DNA of 64,000 nt, taken from NCBI RefSeq assembly GCF_014529535.1, contig NC_050738.1, positions 10,625,318 through 10,689,317 on the forward strand. The letters are read 5' to 3'. Below are positions 14,601-25,933 of the stretch, one piece after another; the stretch's first letter is position 1, and each line of letters opens with the position of its first letter. Under the pieces are notes generated by a model. That model ran no database searches. It was not told the origin of the DNA and was given only the letters and a program-made list of their open reading frames with translations. Source of the DNA: Bradysia coprophila. Lineage: Eukaryota > Arthropoda > Insecta > Diptera > Sciaridae. The translations under genes were made by a program, and so were the position numbers.

Positions 14601-15269
14601 GAAGGAATGCAAATTCGATTTCATTTCGATTTCCCTCTTCCGCTGAAGCAGAAATTTATCTTAAGGATTTAACTTTCGATTGTCCGATACGTGGTTAGTA
14701 TATATACGTGTGTACAACAGACAGATGACATAAATGCATGGTCCAGTAAATATTATTTCAACGAAAAAAAAAATTGGTTTTTATTTTCGTGTGTGAATCT
14801 AGGACAAAATACACATCCGTTGTTTGTCTATTGAAAACGTCGTATATGATTCTTGTGACCTTTGTATATATATAGAGTTCTGCGAAGGAAAATTCAATGA
14901 AGAAACAAATTGTTAAAGGTGAGGGTTTATCTGGTTAACAATTTTTCGCAATATACCCATGGATTGTAATATAAACGAGAGTGAGATTCATTGTAGTACT
15001 ATTTGTCGCGATGTTCTTTGAATTTTTCGAAGACGGCTTCCTAATGTTTGCCTTTAGTAAAGTCTGTTTAGTATATGCCTCCAATTGCGGCTTTTTTACA
15101 CAGTGACCAATTTGCGCCCGGATGCAAATAGTTTTTATTACACTATTTGGACTCTGGCCAAAGTAAACGTGTTACATCACAAGAACATTGATTTTTCCTT
15201 CTTCAATTTAGTTTGCCAATTAGGTATTACGACAAAGGCAAATTGATTTTATTTGCCTGGAACAATAAT

Positions 15270-15350
15270 CTCGCATTTATCCCTCTAGGGCAAAACTGTT
15301 TATCTCGATATATCTGTTATCGGCAGATAAAATAGCGTATGCACCTCTGT
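15270..15350 (-). repeat. Dispersed repeat fragment, inverted copy of 60,725-60,815
   Basis: The string TTATCTCGATATATCTGTTA and the nearby ATCCCTCTAGGG occur in reverse complement at about 60,735-60,780. This points to two members of one repeat family in opposite orientation. Confidence 0.45.
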
Positions 15351-15499
15351 CTAAAAAACGCGTTCGGTTCGGTAAATAATTTTCAAATCGTCAAAATTAA
15401 AATTTTAGACAGAGTAGCAAAATCTAGTAATTCCTTGTACGAATTCGCCTGACAGTCAGTTGTGACGACAAAGGCAATAGTTATTTGTTAACCAAGGGG

Positions 15500-15690
15500 A
15501 GGAAATTTCACCAAGAGCGAAAATGCCAGAGCAAAGCGAGGGCCGTAATTCGTTCAAGGTGTAATTGCCTATTTTCTTCCCGAGACGAACACAATGTTTT
15601 TCATGTTTTGCGAAAATTCGCATTTTTGTCCACTTCGAAGAAAATGAATAGCGTGTTTTGGTATTCAGCCATTTTAAGTGTTTTTAGGTA
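15500..15690 (+). repeat. GCCAGAGCGAAG repeat family, copy 1
   Basis: The copy contains GCCAGAGCAAAGCGAGGGCC, then TTCGTTCAAGGTGTAATTGC, then AATTCGCATTTTTGTCCACT and TAGCGTGTTTTGGTAT. The same ordered blocks recur at 18,300-18,390, 18,705-18,870 and, more diverged, 23,708-23,810, all in the same orientation. The family is non-coding here, and I do not recognise it. It may be part of a larger decayed transposon spanning about 15.1-16.4 kb. Confidence 0.5.
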
Positions 15691-17967
15691 CTCTAGGGAA
15701 AGACAAGACTCAGACGATTTGTTCTCGCTTTCGTTTTTAGGCGAATCTGACTTTACTTGGACCTAAAAATTGTCCTTTTTGTTGTTTTCTATTGCGTGAA
15801 TTTAGAATTTTTGTTGGCGCTTTATGAGACGACGGCGATGCTGAAACAACGAATAAAGAAAGAAACAACGGATGGCCAAAACTCACTTCTGCCTCATGTG
15901 ATCCTAAGCCAATCTAAACCCCTATGTGGTATTGGGTCCAGGAATGAATGTGTAAAGAGGCAGAAATGGCGATTATTACGTTGATTGGCGAATTATGATT
16001 CACTTCAGATTATACTCTTCAAAGAGTATATAGAAAAGAAACGGGCAAGATAGATTTAGTCCCAAATATACCAAGCTGAACCCGCCATTTTAAGGGAGAA
16101 AATAATTATTTTCTCACCTAAAATAGCGCCTCTCAGAATAACGCCGTTTTCACATCGCTAACATGAAAATTGATTTTTCATACGTGCAGTGTGATTAACC
16201 TTATTTTCTGCTGTTAACAGACCTTGAGAAAATTGTGCTTTGTTGACGAATGGCATTTGAACTGTCACTTAATTAACGTTTTCAAAAATATTAGGGCAAA
16301 TTGATGTTTTCGTTTCGCAGAGAGCGAAATTGGAATTTACGATTTTCTCTCCTCGGTAAACAAAAAACTATTTTCTTCTATATTATAAGTGGCAAATTGA
16401 GTTTTCCTTCTACAAGTTGCCTGACAATTGGGAGTTATATAACATGCATTTTGCAGATGTGGGCTGAGGTGTAAGTTGGAGGAGCACAGCAGTTAGGGTT
16501 AAAAAAAGCCACTACGATTGCAGCTTCAAAAATTGTTAGTTCACATACCTACTTGCTTTTGTTCGTTGCCTTATATGTCTCGTTGTTCCAATTAAGTATG
16601 CAAACATTTAATTGAAGCACAAATTAACCGAAACGCTTTGTGTATCTGAATTCCGTATACACTCACATTCAGGTTGAAAATTGATGTCGAAACATTTGTA
16701 GTATCCATAATAAATACAAAATATCCCCGGTACAAAAGGAAAAGCTGTACAGCGGCTATCCTTTATGAAAAATAAGATTAAGAAGAATTCTATATTATAG
16801 AGATACACATTTTCATAACCCCCTCGTTTTATATTCGTTACATTCTGTGTATATATAGATAGAGAGAAAGTAGGAAACATACACCCCATACCACCAGTAA
16901 TGGCACGTGGAAAATCAACCCCCAAAAGAACGATTCAAACTTCGTAATTACCTTCGGCGCAACTTTTATATGCCTTTGCTGTTGAGTTTTAATAAGATTT
17001 TCATAATTAATCCTCTCCCGAAAACGACGGGTAAAAAATATCAGATGGGCGGACTCTTTTACTTTCAGACTCGTACTCATTTTCTATGAAAACATGAAGA
17101 TTCGCACATAAAATGAATGTTGAAATGTACATGTATAACCGATACACCGTTTATAAAAATGTATATGTAGCGATATGTATATATATTATATAAAAATTTA
17201 GGCAACATAATCTGTATCTATACTCTTACTTACGATAGATATAGATATACACAGTATACGTATACACCGTTCAAGTATCATCCGTGAAGCACTTTTAAAA
17301 ATATTCTTAGTAATGTTCCTCCTTCAATAAGGGATATGAATTAATAATTTTATAATTGATGCTAACATTGGGAGCTTTTTATGAAACACGAAAACAATTT
17401 TTATGTATATAATGAGCTCGTTTATTTTCCCAGTCTCCCGAAGTATAAGTGAAAGAAAAAAAAAATGAAATGTTATATGTGAGTTTATACACATAGTAGA
17501 GAGCGCGGCATACCTCTAATGCACGATGGTATGAATGATATTAAAATTGATTTTATCTATAAAAATGATATTACACGCTTAAATAACGTCTCTTATTTGA
17601 TCTCGCAAGAGTAATATGTGAACGCAATTAGAATCAAAAACAACTTTTTCAAGAGAGAAAGAAAAGTTAATTTTTCTTCATTTAAAGTCAAAAAAATTAA
17701 ATTATTTTATTTAAATGAAAACGTTTTTGATGTCAAATTCGAAAGATCTAATCTGTAAAATGAGATAAAAATAAAGTTAAGACCAATTGGAATGTATAAC
17801 GACCATCCATTAAGATTGAATCTTTTAAGCATCAGTTAGAGGTATGGATGCTTAGGTGAAATTGTATCCTACATTTGGGCGTTTATTTTCACTGATATAT
17901 TTTTACAAAAATCCTTTTTGAAAAATTTTTCCATAACAGATGATCAAAAAAGTCCGAGTTCAAACTA

Positions 17968-18123
17968 CACTCACGGAATTTTGAAACCCGACACATTTTC
18001 TGTTTCCTTGTTTTACTTGAGTTTTTGATTACTCCAACTCCATATAAAAATGCATGCAAAATTTACAAAAAACCAGTAAACCACAAAACAGATAATGTGT
18101 CGGTTTTCAAAATTCCGTGAGTG
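17968..18123. mobile_element. Tc1/mariner-like MITE, 156 bp, TA-flanked
   Basis: The left end CACTCACGGAATTTTGAAAC matches the right end TTTTCAAAATTCCGTGAGTG as its complement, and TA is present on both sides. The arms continue through CGACACATTTTCTGTTT with small differences. There is no coding capacity. Confidence 0.75.
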
Positions 18124-18299
18124 TAAATAAAATGGCTAAGACATGAATTAACGAATAGTTCACCAACAGTTGGTAGTCGACCATTAAAAGCATGGTGCGA
18201 AAGAACTGAACGCTGCTACTACAGATATCAATTGTACAATTTCAACAATTTAACGATTTTTGTTTAAACTGGAAGTCATGATGAATTTTCTTTATAAGT

Positions 18300-18870
18300 T
18301 CCACGGCCAGAGCGAAGAGGGGGCCATAATTTGCTCAAGTTGGAATTTCCTATTTCTTCACACAACAACGTTTTTCAAGCTTGCGTTTGATTATATTAGG
18401 AACCGGTAATAAATCCGGTCCTCTGTTTTCGCAGTCAGAGAGGACATATTTAATTTATAGGAGTTTCAAATGTCACATTTCAGTCGACAGAGTAATTGGG
18501 CTTTAATGGTGTACTTACCAATAAACGTTTCTTTTCATTCGTGCGGCGTGAATAACCTTATTTTATCCACTCAAATGCGGTGAGAAGGTAGCGTTTTGTT
18601 TACGCTCTCTCTGATGACAGTTCACTGACTGAGTTCATTTCTAAATTATTGTTTTTTTTCCATAGGCCAAACAAGATATTTTTGCAACTGTCACTTTGTT
18701 TGAATTTGAGGGCTGCAATTCGCTCAAGGTGAATTTCCTATTTTCTCCCCTTGGTTAACACAACGTTTTTCATTCTAGCGTTTTGCGAGAATTCGCATTT
18801 TTGTCCACTTTGAACAAAATTAAATAAATAGCGTGTTTTGGTATACAGCCATATTAGGTGAGAAAATGCT
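18300..18870 (+). repeat. GCCAGAGCGAAG repeat family, copies 2 and 3
   Basis: Two partial copies of the family listed at 15,500 lie about 400 bp apart (18,300-18,390 and 18,705-18,870) in the same orientation. Both keep the CTCAAGGTG-AATTTCCTATTT and CAACGTTTTTCA blocks. The second also keeps AATTCGCATTTTTGTCCACT and GCGTGTTTTGGTATACAGCC. Confidence 0.5.
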
Positions 18871-19100
18871 CATAACCAGCCGCAAACATGAACTACTGAA
18901 AAATTTGGCGTGTACGCTTACATCAAGTTTAGTGTTATAAATATTCGGACTAAAGATGTATAGTTATTGGGGATTTTTCAATTCTTTTGAAGGATGTGTT
19001 GGATGTGTTGGGAAATCGAGTTCCTAAATTTGCTAATATTTTCTGAAATTTGCAAAGATTTGCTAGAATTTGCCATTAGCAAATTTGGCAAATTCAGGAA

Positions 19101-19160
19101 AATTTTAGCAAATGTTGGCAATGTTTAGCAAATGTTGGCAATGTTTAGCAAATTGTGGAA
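19101..19160 (+). repeat. 20-bp minisatellite, about three units
   Basis: The unit ATGTTTAGCAAATGTTGGCA is repeated with few changes. Shorter GCAAATTTGGCAAAT-like pieces lead into it from about 19,020. Confidence 0.75.
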
Positions 19161-19418
19161 AATCAATTTCTTAAAAATAGGCCCTGGTGGCGACACGGCT
19201 TAATTGTACTAAATTGAATCTTATGCGTTTTTATAGCCTTTTCCCGTATCTTCGTAGTCTGGCATCTATTGCTCTTTCATCGATAATCTTTTGTTTATGA
19301 ATGAAAAAAACAAAAGGTGTTCGACTACTGGTACAATGGTACTGGTTCGGAGACTTGTGTGAGCAACGTATATCATACTGTTAATCATGCTCTGCTAGCG
19401 ACTTTTATGTCTACTTGC

Positions 19419-19562
19419 ACAGCACTGCTACTAGCACAAACATAGAAAATATTTGGAGGCTGATGAAATCACAGCACTGCGTTTCTGTTATACAGACAGA
19501 TGACTAAAGCCTCCAAATTTGACACTTGTCAATTCAGTGGTCATGCTAGTAGCAGTGTTGTG
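19419..19562. mobile_element. hAT-like MITE, 144 bp, with 8-bp target duplication
   Basis: The ends are ACAGCACTGCTACTAGCA and a right end whose complement reads ACAACACTGCTACTAGCA. CTACTTGC is present on both sides (19,411-19,418 and 19,563-19,570). An 8-bp duplication fits the hAT superfamily. A longer relative with similar ends and the same internal TTGGAGGC block lies at 63,172-63,545. Confidence 0.65.
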
Positions 19563-20646
19563 CTACTTGCAATTCAGTATAGAATACTTTAGGAGTGCAT
19601 GTCCCTAAAGTTATCTAGAGCTGTACTGATTTTCAATTACTTCTTTCTAGTAAATTTGAGCAGAACCGGGTGGGTGGCAAAAAAGCACTTTGGCTCCCAT
19701 ACTTAAAATTTATATAAACGATTCAAAGAGAGTCTTGTCAACAAGAAAATGACTTTTGTGGCTTAATTCTACTTTCCTTTTAAGTGTTAAGGTGTAATTG
19801 TTTTTGAATCTTACAAGATATCTAATAGCTTGCAACAAATGAAAATATTTTCTGAATGAACTTCTTTACCGAAATAATTTCTAATTTTTTTATTATTTTT
19901 GTTATTTTGTTTGTGGTAGTGGTATATAAGTATATAAAAGTATATACTGACTGACACTGGTACAGGCCGAACGGTTCAAAACAACCCCCAAATATAATCA
20001 AATTTAAAGAAAAGAAAGTGAAATGAAAGCAAAGCTTTATGAATCCTGTATAGTGTTTGTCTGCTTGAAAAATACCTATTTAAGCGGCTTACGTATACAT
20101 AATTAGAATGGGAACGAAAAATATATATTTTTTAAGTATAAAATAAAAGAAGAAAGTATAAAACTCGCGATATGATATTATAATGTTTGCGCACATTAAA
20201 AAGAAGAAAATTATTTTATTCTTTTGTGTGGAAATCCTTTTATTCATGTCTTGTGTTGTTTGTAAGTAAAGAAAGAAAAACGTTTACAACAAAAAATTTG
20301 CGGAAAACCAATTATTGATCTTCGAGAGAGTCGGTTATATGTTCATGGAATTACGCAGATTTGTTTTAAGTAATTGGCCTAACAAATGTACTTCAATGAA
20401 ATTTATTTTATTGTAAACGAAAGTTGGTCTTAGTCGAGTGTATGAAGAAGGTTCGAAAGTACTAGCATGGTAACTGTAAATTCAGATCCCTCCTAAGAAT
20501 CTTCTTACAATATTACCCACACATTACTATTAGTAGGCGCCCCACATTTAACAAAACGTTAACAAACCGATAACACGCTACTCGATCAAATTCAATCGTT
20601 TTTTGTACTTTAATTACAAATTGGATACAAACCCTCCGTTTAAAGA

Positions 20647-21540
20647 ATGTACAGTCATATTGGACAATATGCAACTAAATTCTGTCATCTCTATTTTGTG
20701 GAACTATTCCTGAAAAAGGCCTGTACAAACTCCAGAAATTTATTTTACAAAAAAATCGCTACGAAAAATCCAACAACATCTGGACATATAAAATCAAATC
20801 CGTCCGGTAATTCATCAGTAGTTACCGGTAAGAAACTACACCAAACACCGAATATTTTGCGTAATACATTTCGTTGTTTGATGAGCATAACTGAATTACT
20901 GCGAAAGAAAATCTCAATTGGAAACTATTTTTGGAACAAATCTGCGGCTAAGAAGATGGAATCAGTAAATCAAGGTCGTACTGTCATTGATCTATCTAGA
21001 AGAGTACCAGGAAATCAATTCCTAACAACACCTAGTGTATCAAACATTCTCACCTTGGCGCGAACATTTACAACATCCAGTCGTGACCACAACTATGATT
21101 TCCCCATCCTCCCCATTCCATCGAAATCAAGATCGGTACAACTATTGAGAAAAAACGTTCAACCGATTGCACCAGCCTTTATGCCGTCGACTGTAACGAG
21201 TACACGAAATAAATCAGAAAAGGTGTATCGAAGAATAAGAAATACTTGCAGGACGCTTGTAACTGATTTGATGTACAGTTTTCCGTTCAACACACATTCC
21301 GAGAGAACGAAGGAAGTGATGCCCACATTGCCGATTGGAGAGTTTCGAAACAAGACTGTAAATTTAATTAGCGACAAATTGACACCAAAGCCCCGGAACA
21401 GCATTTGGTCAATCACTGATAATTTCAGTTTTCCGAACATTCATCGCCGTTTCGAAATTGAATCTTTGGAAGCAAGAAACGATGATGACGATAATACTGA
21501 AGAGAATGCGTCAACGAACACATCTATTGCCGAAATTTGA
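20647..21540 (+). CDS. Uncharacterised basic protein, 297 aa, single exon
   Basis: I do not recognise the family. The frame is open for 297 codons from an ATG. The protein is strongly basic over most of its length and rich in Ser, Thr, Asn and Arg, and it ends in an acidic tail (RNDDDDNTEENAS). The first 60 or so residues are basic with scattered hydrophobics (HLYFVELFLKKA), which could be a mitochondrial presequence, but that is weak inference. No transmembrane helix or catalytic motif stands out. A polyadenylation signal AATAAA lies 82 bases past the stop, at 21,622. The length and clean frame in AT-rich DNA make a real gene likely. It may be lineage-specific or testis-expressed. Confidence 0.6.
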   Translation: MYSHIGQYATKFCHLYFVELFLKKACTNSRNLFYKKIATKNPTTSGHIKSNPSGNSSVVTGKKLHQTPNILRNTFRCLMSITELLRKKISIGNYFWNKSAAKKMESVNQGRTVIDLSRRVPGNQFLTTPSVSNILTLARTFTTSSRDHNYDFPILPIPSKSRSVQLLRKNVQPIAPAFMPSTVTSTRNKSEKVYRRIRNTCRTLVTDLMYSFPFNTHSERTKEVMPTLPIGEFRNKTVNLISDKLTPKPRNSIWSITDNFSFPNIHRRFEIESLEARNDDDDNTEENASTNTSIAEI

Positions 21541-22852
21541 AATTTAATTGAAAAATCTTTGTCTGTTGGACAAGCAAACTAGAATTCCACCGTCTGGAGA
21601 CCTCACAATTCATAGAGCAAATAATAAAAGTTTACATTTGTCTGTAAATCTATCATATTTTTGGTTTTCAATTGACTCATCTAACTAACAGGTCCATTCT
21701 AGGTCTTGAAACTCAATAGGTTTCTTCCAAGGTCGTTCAAAATGTCAATCGTCATCCACAGAGAAGCCGACACAACCTCACTTTGAAGTTTTAACGAACA
21801 AATTTGTTTAAATTGCGGTTATGTTTGCTTCTGTGGTTGTTTTCGGCCTGTCAAAATTCGTTCTTACCGTACGATGGAAGAAACCTATTGTCTTGGGAAT
21901 GCGAAGTCGGGTGAAAACGATATCATTTACCTTTTCACTCACTAAGCCAGCTGGAAACTAGAGAGAGAGAGAACCTTACGTAATTATTTGGAACTTTTTA
22001 TTTTACCTTGTGTGGTTGCATCCCTTGTCTTCGGATCGAGTTTGCCACACTTGGCAACAGTGTTACCCTTAGCTTTTCCTTAGCTTTTTGTGGACTGGGG
22101 GCCAAATTTTCAAACTAAAAAGATAAATGTCTGTGGGTGCCAAGGCAATTGTTCTTTTTGCCCATATGGAAAAGGAGTCATTGCTTGGCAAAATAAAAAG
22201 TTCCAAACAAGTCATACGCGGGTAAAAATCTCGGTCCCAAAAATATGCTGCCGCTGATACCGACTAACATTTACATCCACTCACAAGTCACAAGGCAAAT
22301 TGTTCGAAACCTCAAACCTTAAAATTTACTGGTTTCGATTCAACTCCAATACTAGATATAAAGTACATTTAGAAAACAACAAGCTAGAACAGGCGATCAC
22401 TTTGAGTGAATGGAAATTATGGCCAGAATTTTGTACAAAAATTCTAAGTGTTTGGGATTAGTTCTTGCTGCAACACTGACTGTATGAAATAGATTGTCTA
22501 TCTGAAGATTAAATTGAACCAACTCCTAGCTCCTAGCATGAACACTCCTTTGAACAGTGCGTTGATTGAACTGATATAATCATTTGCCAAGCCAATACTC
22601 ACTCGCCAATTTTTTGTATTGCCGACTCTTGTTTCAATTCCACGGACTGCATCGATATAATTCAAAACACTTTGTTGCATGCTAATGTTTTGCTAACGGC
22701 CATTGTGGTGGCAATTTTATTCCTGAAATATTTGTACTTTACATTCTAATAAATACGAAACGAAAAACGGCGAAACATAAAATTGAATCGAGTTGAAAAT
22801 TTATAATTGAAATGCTGCGATGAACAATAATTGCCCGGAAAAACTCTACGGA
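21541..22852. other. Intergenic, with one MITE and no convincing gene
   Basis: Apart from the MITE at 21,716-21,888 I see no gene. A 60-codon minus frame (22,498-22,680) has no supporting features. The CTCCTAGCATGAACAC string near 22,530 resembles the termini of the hAT-like element at 63,172 and may be an end fragment. Confidence 0.45.
21716..21888. mobile_element. MITE, ATAGGTTTGTTCCAAG family, copy 1
   Basis: The left end is ATAGGTTTCTTCCAAGG and the right end GATGGAAGAAACCTAT. Inside, AATGTCAATCGTCATCCACA and CCTGTCAAAATTCGTTCTTA correspond to blocks in copy 2 (30,474-35,546, split by the LTR element) and copy 3 (53,828-54,024). Confidence 0.6.
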
Positions 22853-23236
22853 CTACTCATCTTTGTGCATTTCTAGTGCGTATTTCCCAACCAATTTCCA
22901 CAAATCCTCTTTCAATCGATCAAAACGCTCACTATCCGATTCTCGTTCGGTGTTTTCCAACCAGCCGCTGAACATCTTACAAAATGCTTTGTTTGATGGA
23001 ACAGTTCCTGTTGAATTGTTTTCGGTCGCACTGCTATCACCAGTGATAGTCAACGATTTTCGTACAACGGTACTGTTCTTTGTAGACTTGTTTATGCCTT
23101 CGTCATCCAGTTTATTGTCAACCAATGGTTTATGTGCTACACTGTGAGAATGCATGCTATCAGCACGGCTAAACAGATGTCGAGGCGTAACCCTTGCAAC
23201 AGGACTCCTGAAATAATATTTTCGACTGTAGGACAT
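22853..23236 (-). CDS. Possible small basic protein, 127 aa, unrecognised
   Basis: I chose the ATG at 23,236 (MSYSRKYYFRSPVARVTPRH). The frame continues upstream only to a TTG codon. The N-terminus is Arg-rich with aromatics, the middle is Ser/Thr/Asn-rich, and the C-terminal 40 residues (KMFSGWLENTERESDSERFD onward) look like a charged amphipathic helix. A splice acceptor-like TTATTTCAG lies inside the proposed N-terminus, so the true start could differ. No family is recognised. Composition resembles that of the neighbouring 20.6-kb and 25.4-kb ORFs. It is weakly supported, by length and composition only. Confidence 0.35.
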   Translation of the reverse strand: MSYSRKYYFRSPVARVTPRHLFSRADSMHSHSVAHKPLVDNKLDDEGINKSTKNSTVVRKSLTITGDSSATENNSTGTVPSNKAFCKMFSGWLENTERESDSERFDRLKEDLWKLVGKYALEMHKDE

Positions 23237-23843
23237 GTATCTTGATTTTCTATTTCTCTGAACGCGCAGACGCAACAACAAATTTATCAATTTTAAAATG
23301 TGAAAATTTAATGACTTTTAGTCGTCAGTCACAGATGAATTTCAAACTTACTCATGCAGAAGGGCAGACATTTGATCTGAACTTAAAACTCTTCAAATTT
23401 TCCCGCGAATCGGTTTGGGCGTTGGAATATTACTCGGCGTTCGCGTCACCTTCATTTTAGAATTTAATTTTTTGAAAATCTGACGAACTGAGCTGCACTT
23501 GAGCTAAAAGAACCTAAACTTTGAGTCCTTTGTCACACGATCGATGCCACACGTACTAGAACATTATGGGCGCAACCATCAAAGACGAACTGGAACAAAA
23601 TGAAAAAAGTGATAGACTGTTATGAACAGAGCGCGGGAAGTCCGAAGACTACTTTAGTTATTTGTTCTACGAGGGAAAAAAAAGTTGTAAATTGCATTTC
23701 AATTGTTTGTGGCCAGAGCTCGGTGAGAGCCATAAGTCACCCAAGAAAGGGCATTTTCCAACTTTTTCCCTATGTCAATAAAACATTTTTCACAATACAA
23801 CAAAGGCGTAATTTAGGCCCCCAGCATGAAAAGTTGTATACGC

Positions 23844-23948
23844 ATCTGTTGTGGACGGTTTATTTTAAGCATTTTCGCTTGTCGACCTCACTTCGTTCGG
23901 CCTACAACTCGCGAAATTGCCTAAAATATACCGTCCACAACAGATACG
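23844..23948. mobile_element. MITE, ATCTGTTGTGGACGG family, copy 1
   Basis: The ends are ATCTGTTGTGGACGGTTTAT and the complementary ATATACCGTCCACAACAGAT. The core holds CTCACTTCGTTCGG and CAACTCGCGAAATTGCC, inverted relative to the left-arm GCATTTTCGCTTGT. Related copies are at 30,281-30,380 and 42,049-42,150, and a half copy is near 53,615-53,665. Confidence 0.65.
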
Positions 23949-25223
23949 TAAATAACTACTATGCTGCCAGCTGCCTACTGGTGACGAAAGTTAAAGCGAA
24001 GCTTTCGCCGCTTGTGCTAACATATCTGTCACTTTAGGCCCGTGGGCTTTTTTTCTTTTAGATTATTTTTGAAAAACGTACCACTTTGAAAGCTTAGTGA
24101 GCCTAGCTTAGACATTGTGGTGGGAAGAGTCGTAGGTCTTACATTTAAAAAAGCATTTTTGTAAAAAGCTATCAGCGAAAATGCAATCCGAAACGTAGAC
24201 TCTAATTTTTGCTAATTATTTAAATGTCTCTCAACAGGGGCGAATTTATCAAAGCATATAAAGTCGCTATTAAGACGAATCTACACATGGCTAAATTGTT
24301 GCCTACATTTCCGGGCAAAATTATTATTATTTTGATGATAATTTTGGACTCGCATCCTTTTTGGAAAAAGTACGACCATCGTTTGATGTTAAAATGTGTT
24401 AGCTTTCACTAAAAATTTAAATGTTTAAATGTTCCTCTTAATGTAAAATAATTTCAAAAATGGAGAACTTTAGGCCATAATTAGTGCGAATGAATCATAG
24501 CTTTCTGGAAGTGTCTTCTTCTATGATTACTTGGAGCGAAATAAAACATTTAAAGCAATATTCCACAGAAGCATGGAAACGTTATGATTATGGCTCCGAA
24601 TTTCGAAAAATTCCAGTTATCTATATCAAATCAACACACGTTAACTATCTGTACACTAAAACGACACACGTCAAGGGATCTTGATATTTCTTATCAGCAA
24701 AGCGGTATCAGTAACAAGGGAAGTCCATTACTTCATAAGTTTGAGAATACATTTTTTATTTAATAGAACAAAACACCATAATCAGCAATAAGCAGGGACA
24801 ATTTTCGAAAAAACATTTTTCCAGGTTTTCTTGCATTTTACATTTTTCCGGAAAATATTGAAAAATGAAGGAAAATTCGGGATAATTTTGGAAAAGAATG
24901 AAATAGTAGATTACGTCTTTGTTTGCATGTAAATACTCTCAGGTCAAGTGCTTAATTGATATCTCGCCTAAATGTAGGCTAGACATTATGGACACAAATT
25001 TATCCTATTTGGGTTTTATCATGCGAGTTATTCAGTGCGTACATCGTTGCAGCCACCAATCAGGCTCCTACCTCAATTGTGAAGGTTTGGTGAACTTTGA
25101 AACATTACCAATAACATATAACGCTAGAAACATTCCATTTTGCCAATTTTGGCGTTTGCTGAAGGCGATGATTTAAAACACGAATCAAAATACAAAATTT
25201 CAACAATTGCGTAAAATATTCTA

Positions 25224-25299
25224 CTCACTAACCCCCGGGAAATGAGTTTTAACGCTCATGTCAATGTAATAATAACTCATTTCCGTGGGGTTTAGTGAG
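25224..25299. repeat. 76-bp hairpin
   Basis: The left arm CTCACTAACCCCCGGGAAAT and the right arm ATTTCCGTGGGGTTTAGTGAG pair with few mismatches around a loop of about 30 bases. It is probably a very small MITE. Its size would also suit a miRNA-like precursor, but there is no direct support for that. Confidence 0.5.
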
Positions 25300-25374
25300 C
25301 AAAAACTTTTTTCTTTCAAAAATAGTCTCTGGCTATAGCTAATTTCTTACTTTGATCATCGTTGTCGATTACTG

Positions 25375-25716
25375 ATGACAAGCTGTTTTTTAAAAGATTA
25401 CAGCAAGCATGCAAATTCGACGTCACTTTGGGATTCGAAAGAAAGACATTTTAGAGCTATGAAAATGTCACTAAAAATACGTTCTGGAGTTAATCGTTAT
25501 GCGACTAGAATGCTGACAAAGACAATTAACTTGCATGAAAACTGCAATGTTCAATTTGCTGCTAAATCCAAAAAATATGAGAAAAGTCTCAAATGGGGCA
25601 CACCACTGGTGTCCGACGATAGTAAAACTGCAGACAAGATTGTTGACAAAACCGGCAAGCCGAAACCCATCGATGATAACATACTGAAGACTGTGAAGGA
25701 TCGAGCAACACAATAA
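25375..25716 (+). CDS. Possible small basic protein, 113 aa, unrecognised
   Basis: The frame is open from an ATG to a TAA. A second in-frame start gives MKMSLKIRSGVNRYATRMLT, which looks like a mitochondrial presequence (basic, Ser/Thr-rich, no acidic residue). The C-terminal half is Lys/Asp-rich (DDSKTADKIVDKTGKPKPID). A polyadenylation-like AATAAA follows near 25,770. The frame runs toward the cysteinyl-tRNA synthetase gene and stops about 220 bases from that gene's stop codon. No family is recognised. Confidence 0.45.
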   Translation: MTSCFLKDYSKHANSTSLWDSKERHFRAMKMSLKIRSGVNRYATRMLTKTINLHENCNVQFAAKSKKYEKSLKWGTPLVSDDSKTADKIVDKTGKPKPIDDNILKTVKDRATQ

Positions 25717-25933
25717 TGCGATAAGCAGTGATTTTGTAAAGACTTTAATTCTACAAAATTGCTGCTTGATAAATAAATTAGTCCGGGATACCATTTGCTA
25801 TTGGCTTATGAATGGAGATGAATCTTGAATGAAATGAAATCTGAAACATCTAAGCATCTATTGGTGTGATGAATCGACTGCGTTTTGAAATTGATGTTAA
25901 TTTCCAGAACAAAAACCCCAAGATCCAATAGCA

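Larger units (their letters stand above)
191..20646. other. Gene desert rich in homopolymer runs, MITEs and repeat fragments
   Basis: No reading frame here has family motifs, plausible splice structure or coding-like composition. The longest frame (212 codons, 11,077-11,715) lies largely inside a palindromic MITE and is an artefact of it. The sequence is very AT-rich with many A/T runs of eight or more bases. Individual inverted-repeat elements and repeat fragments are listed separately. Between them I see nothing that can be named. It could be regulatory sequence, a long intron or UTR of a gene outside the window, or plain intergenic DNA. Confidence 0.5.
23237..25374. other. Intergenic with repeat copies
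   Basis: The stretch holds a diverged GCCAGAGC family copy (about 23,708-23,810), an ATCTGTTGTGGACGG MITE (23,844-23,948) and a 76-bp hairpin (25,224-25,299). Frames of 60-145 codons in this stretch overlap repeats or lack any supporting feature, and I do not call them genes. Confidence 0.45.
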
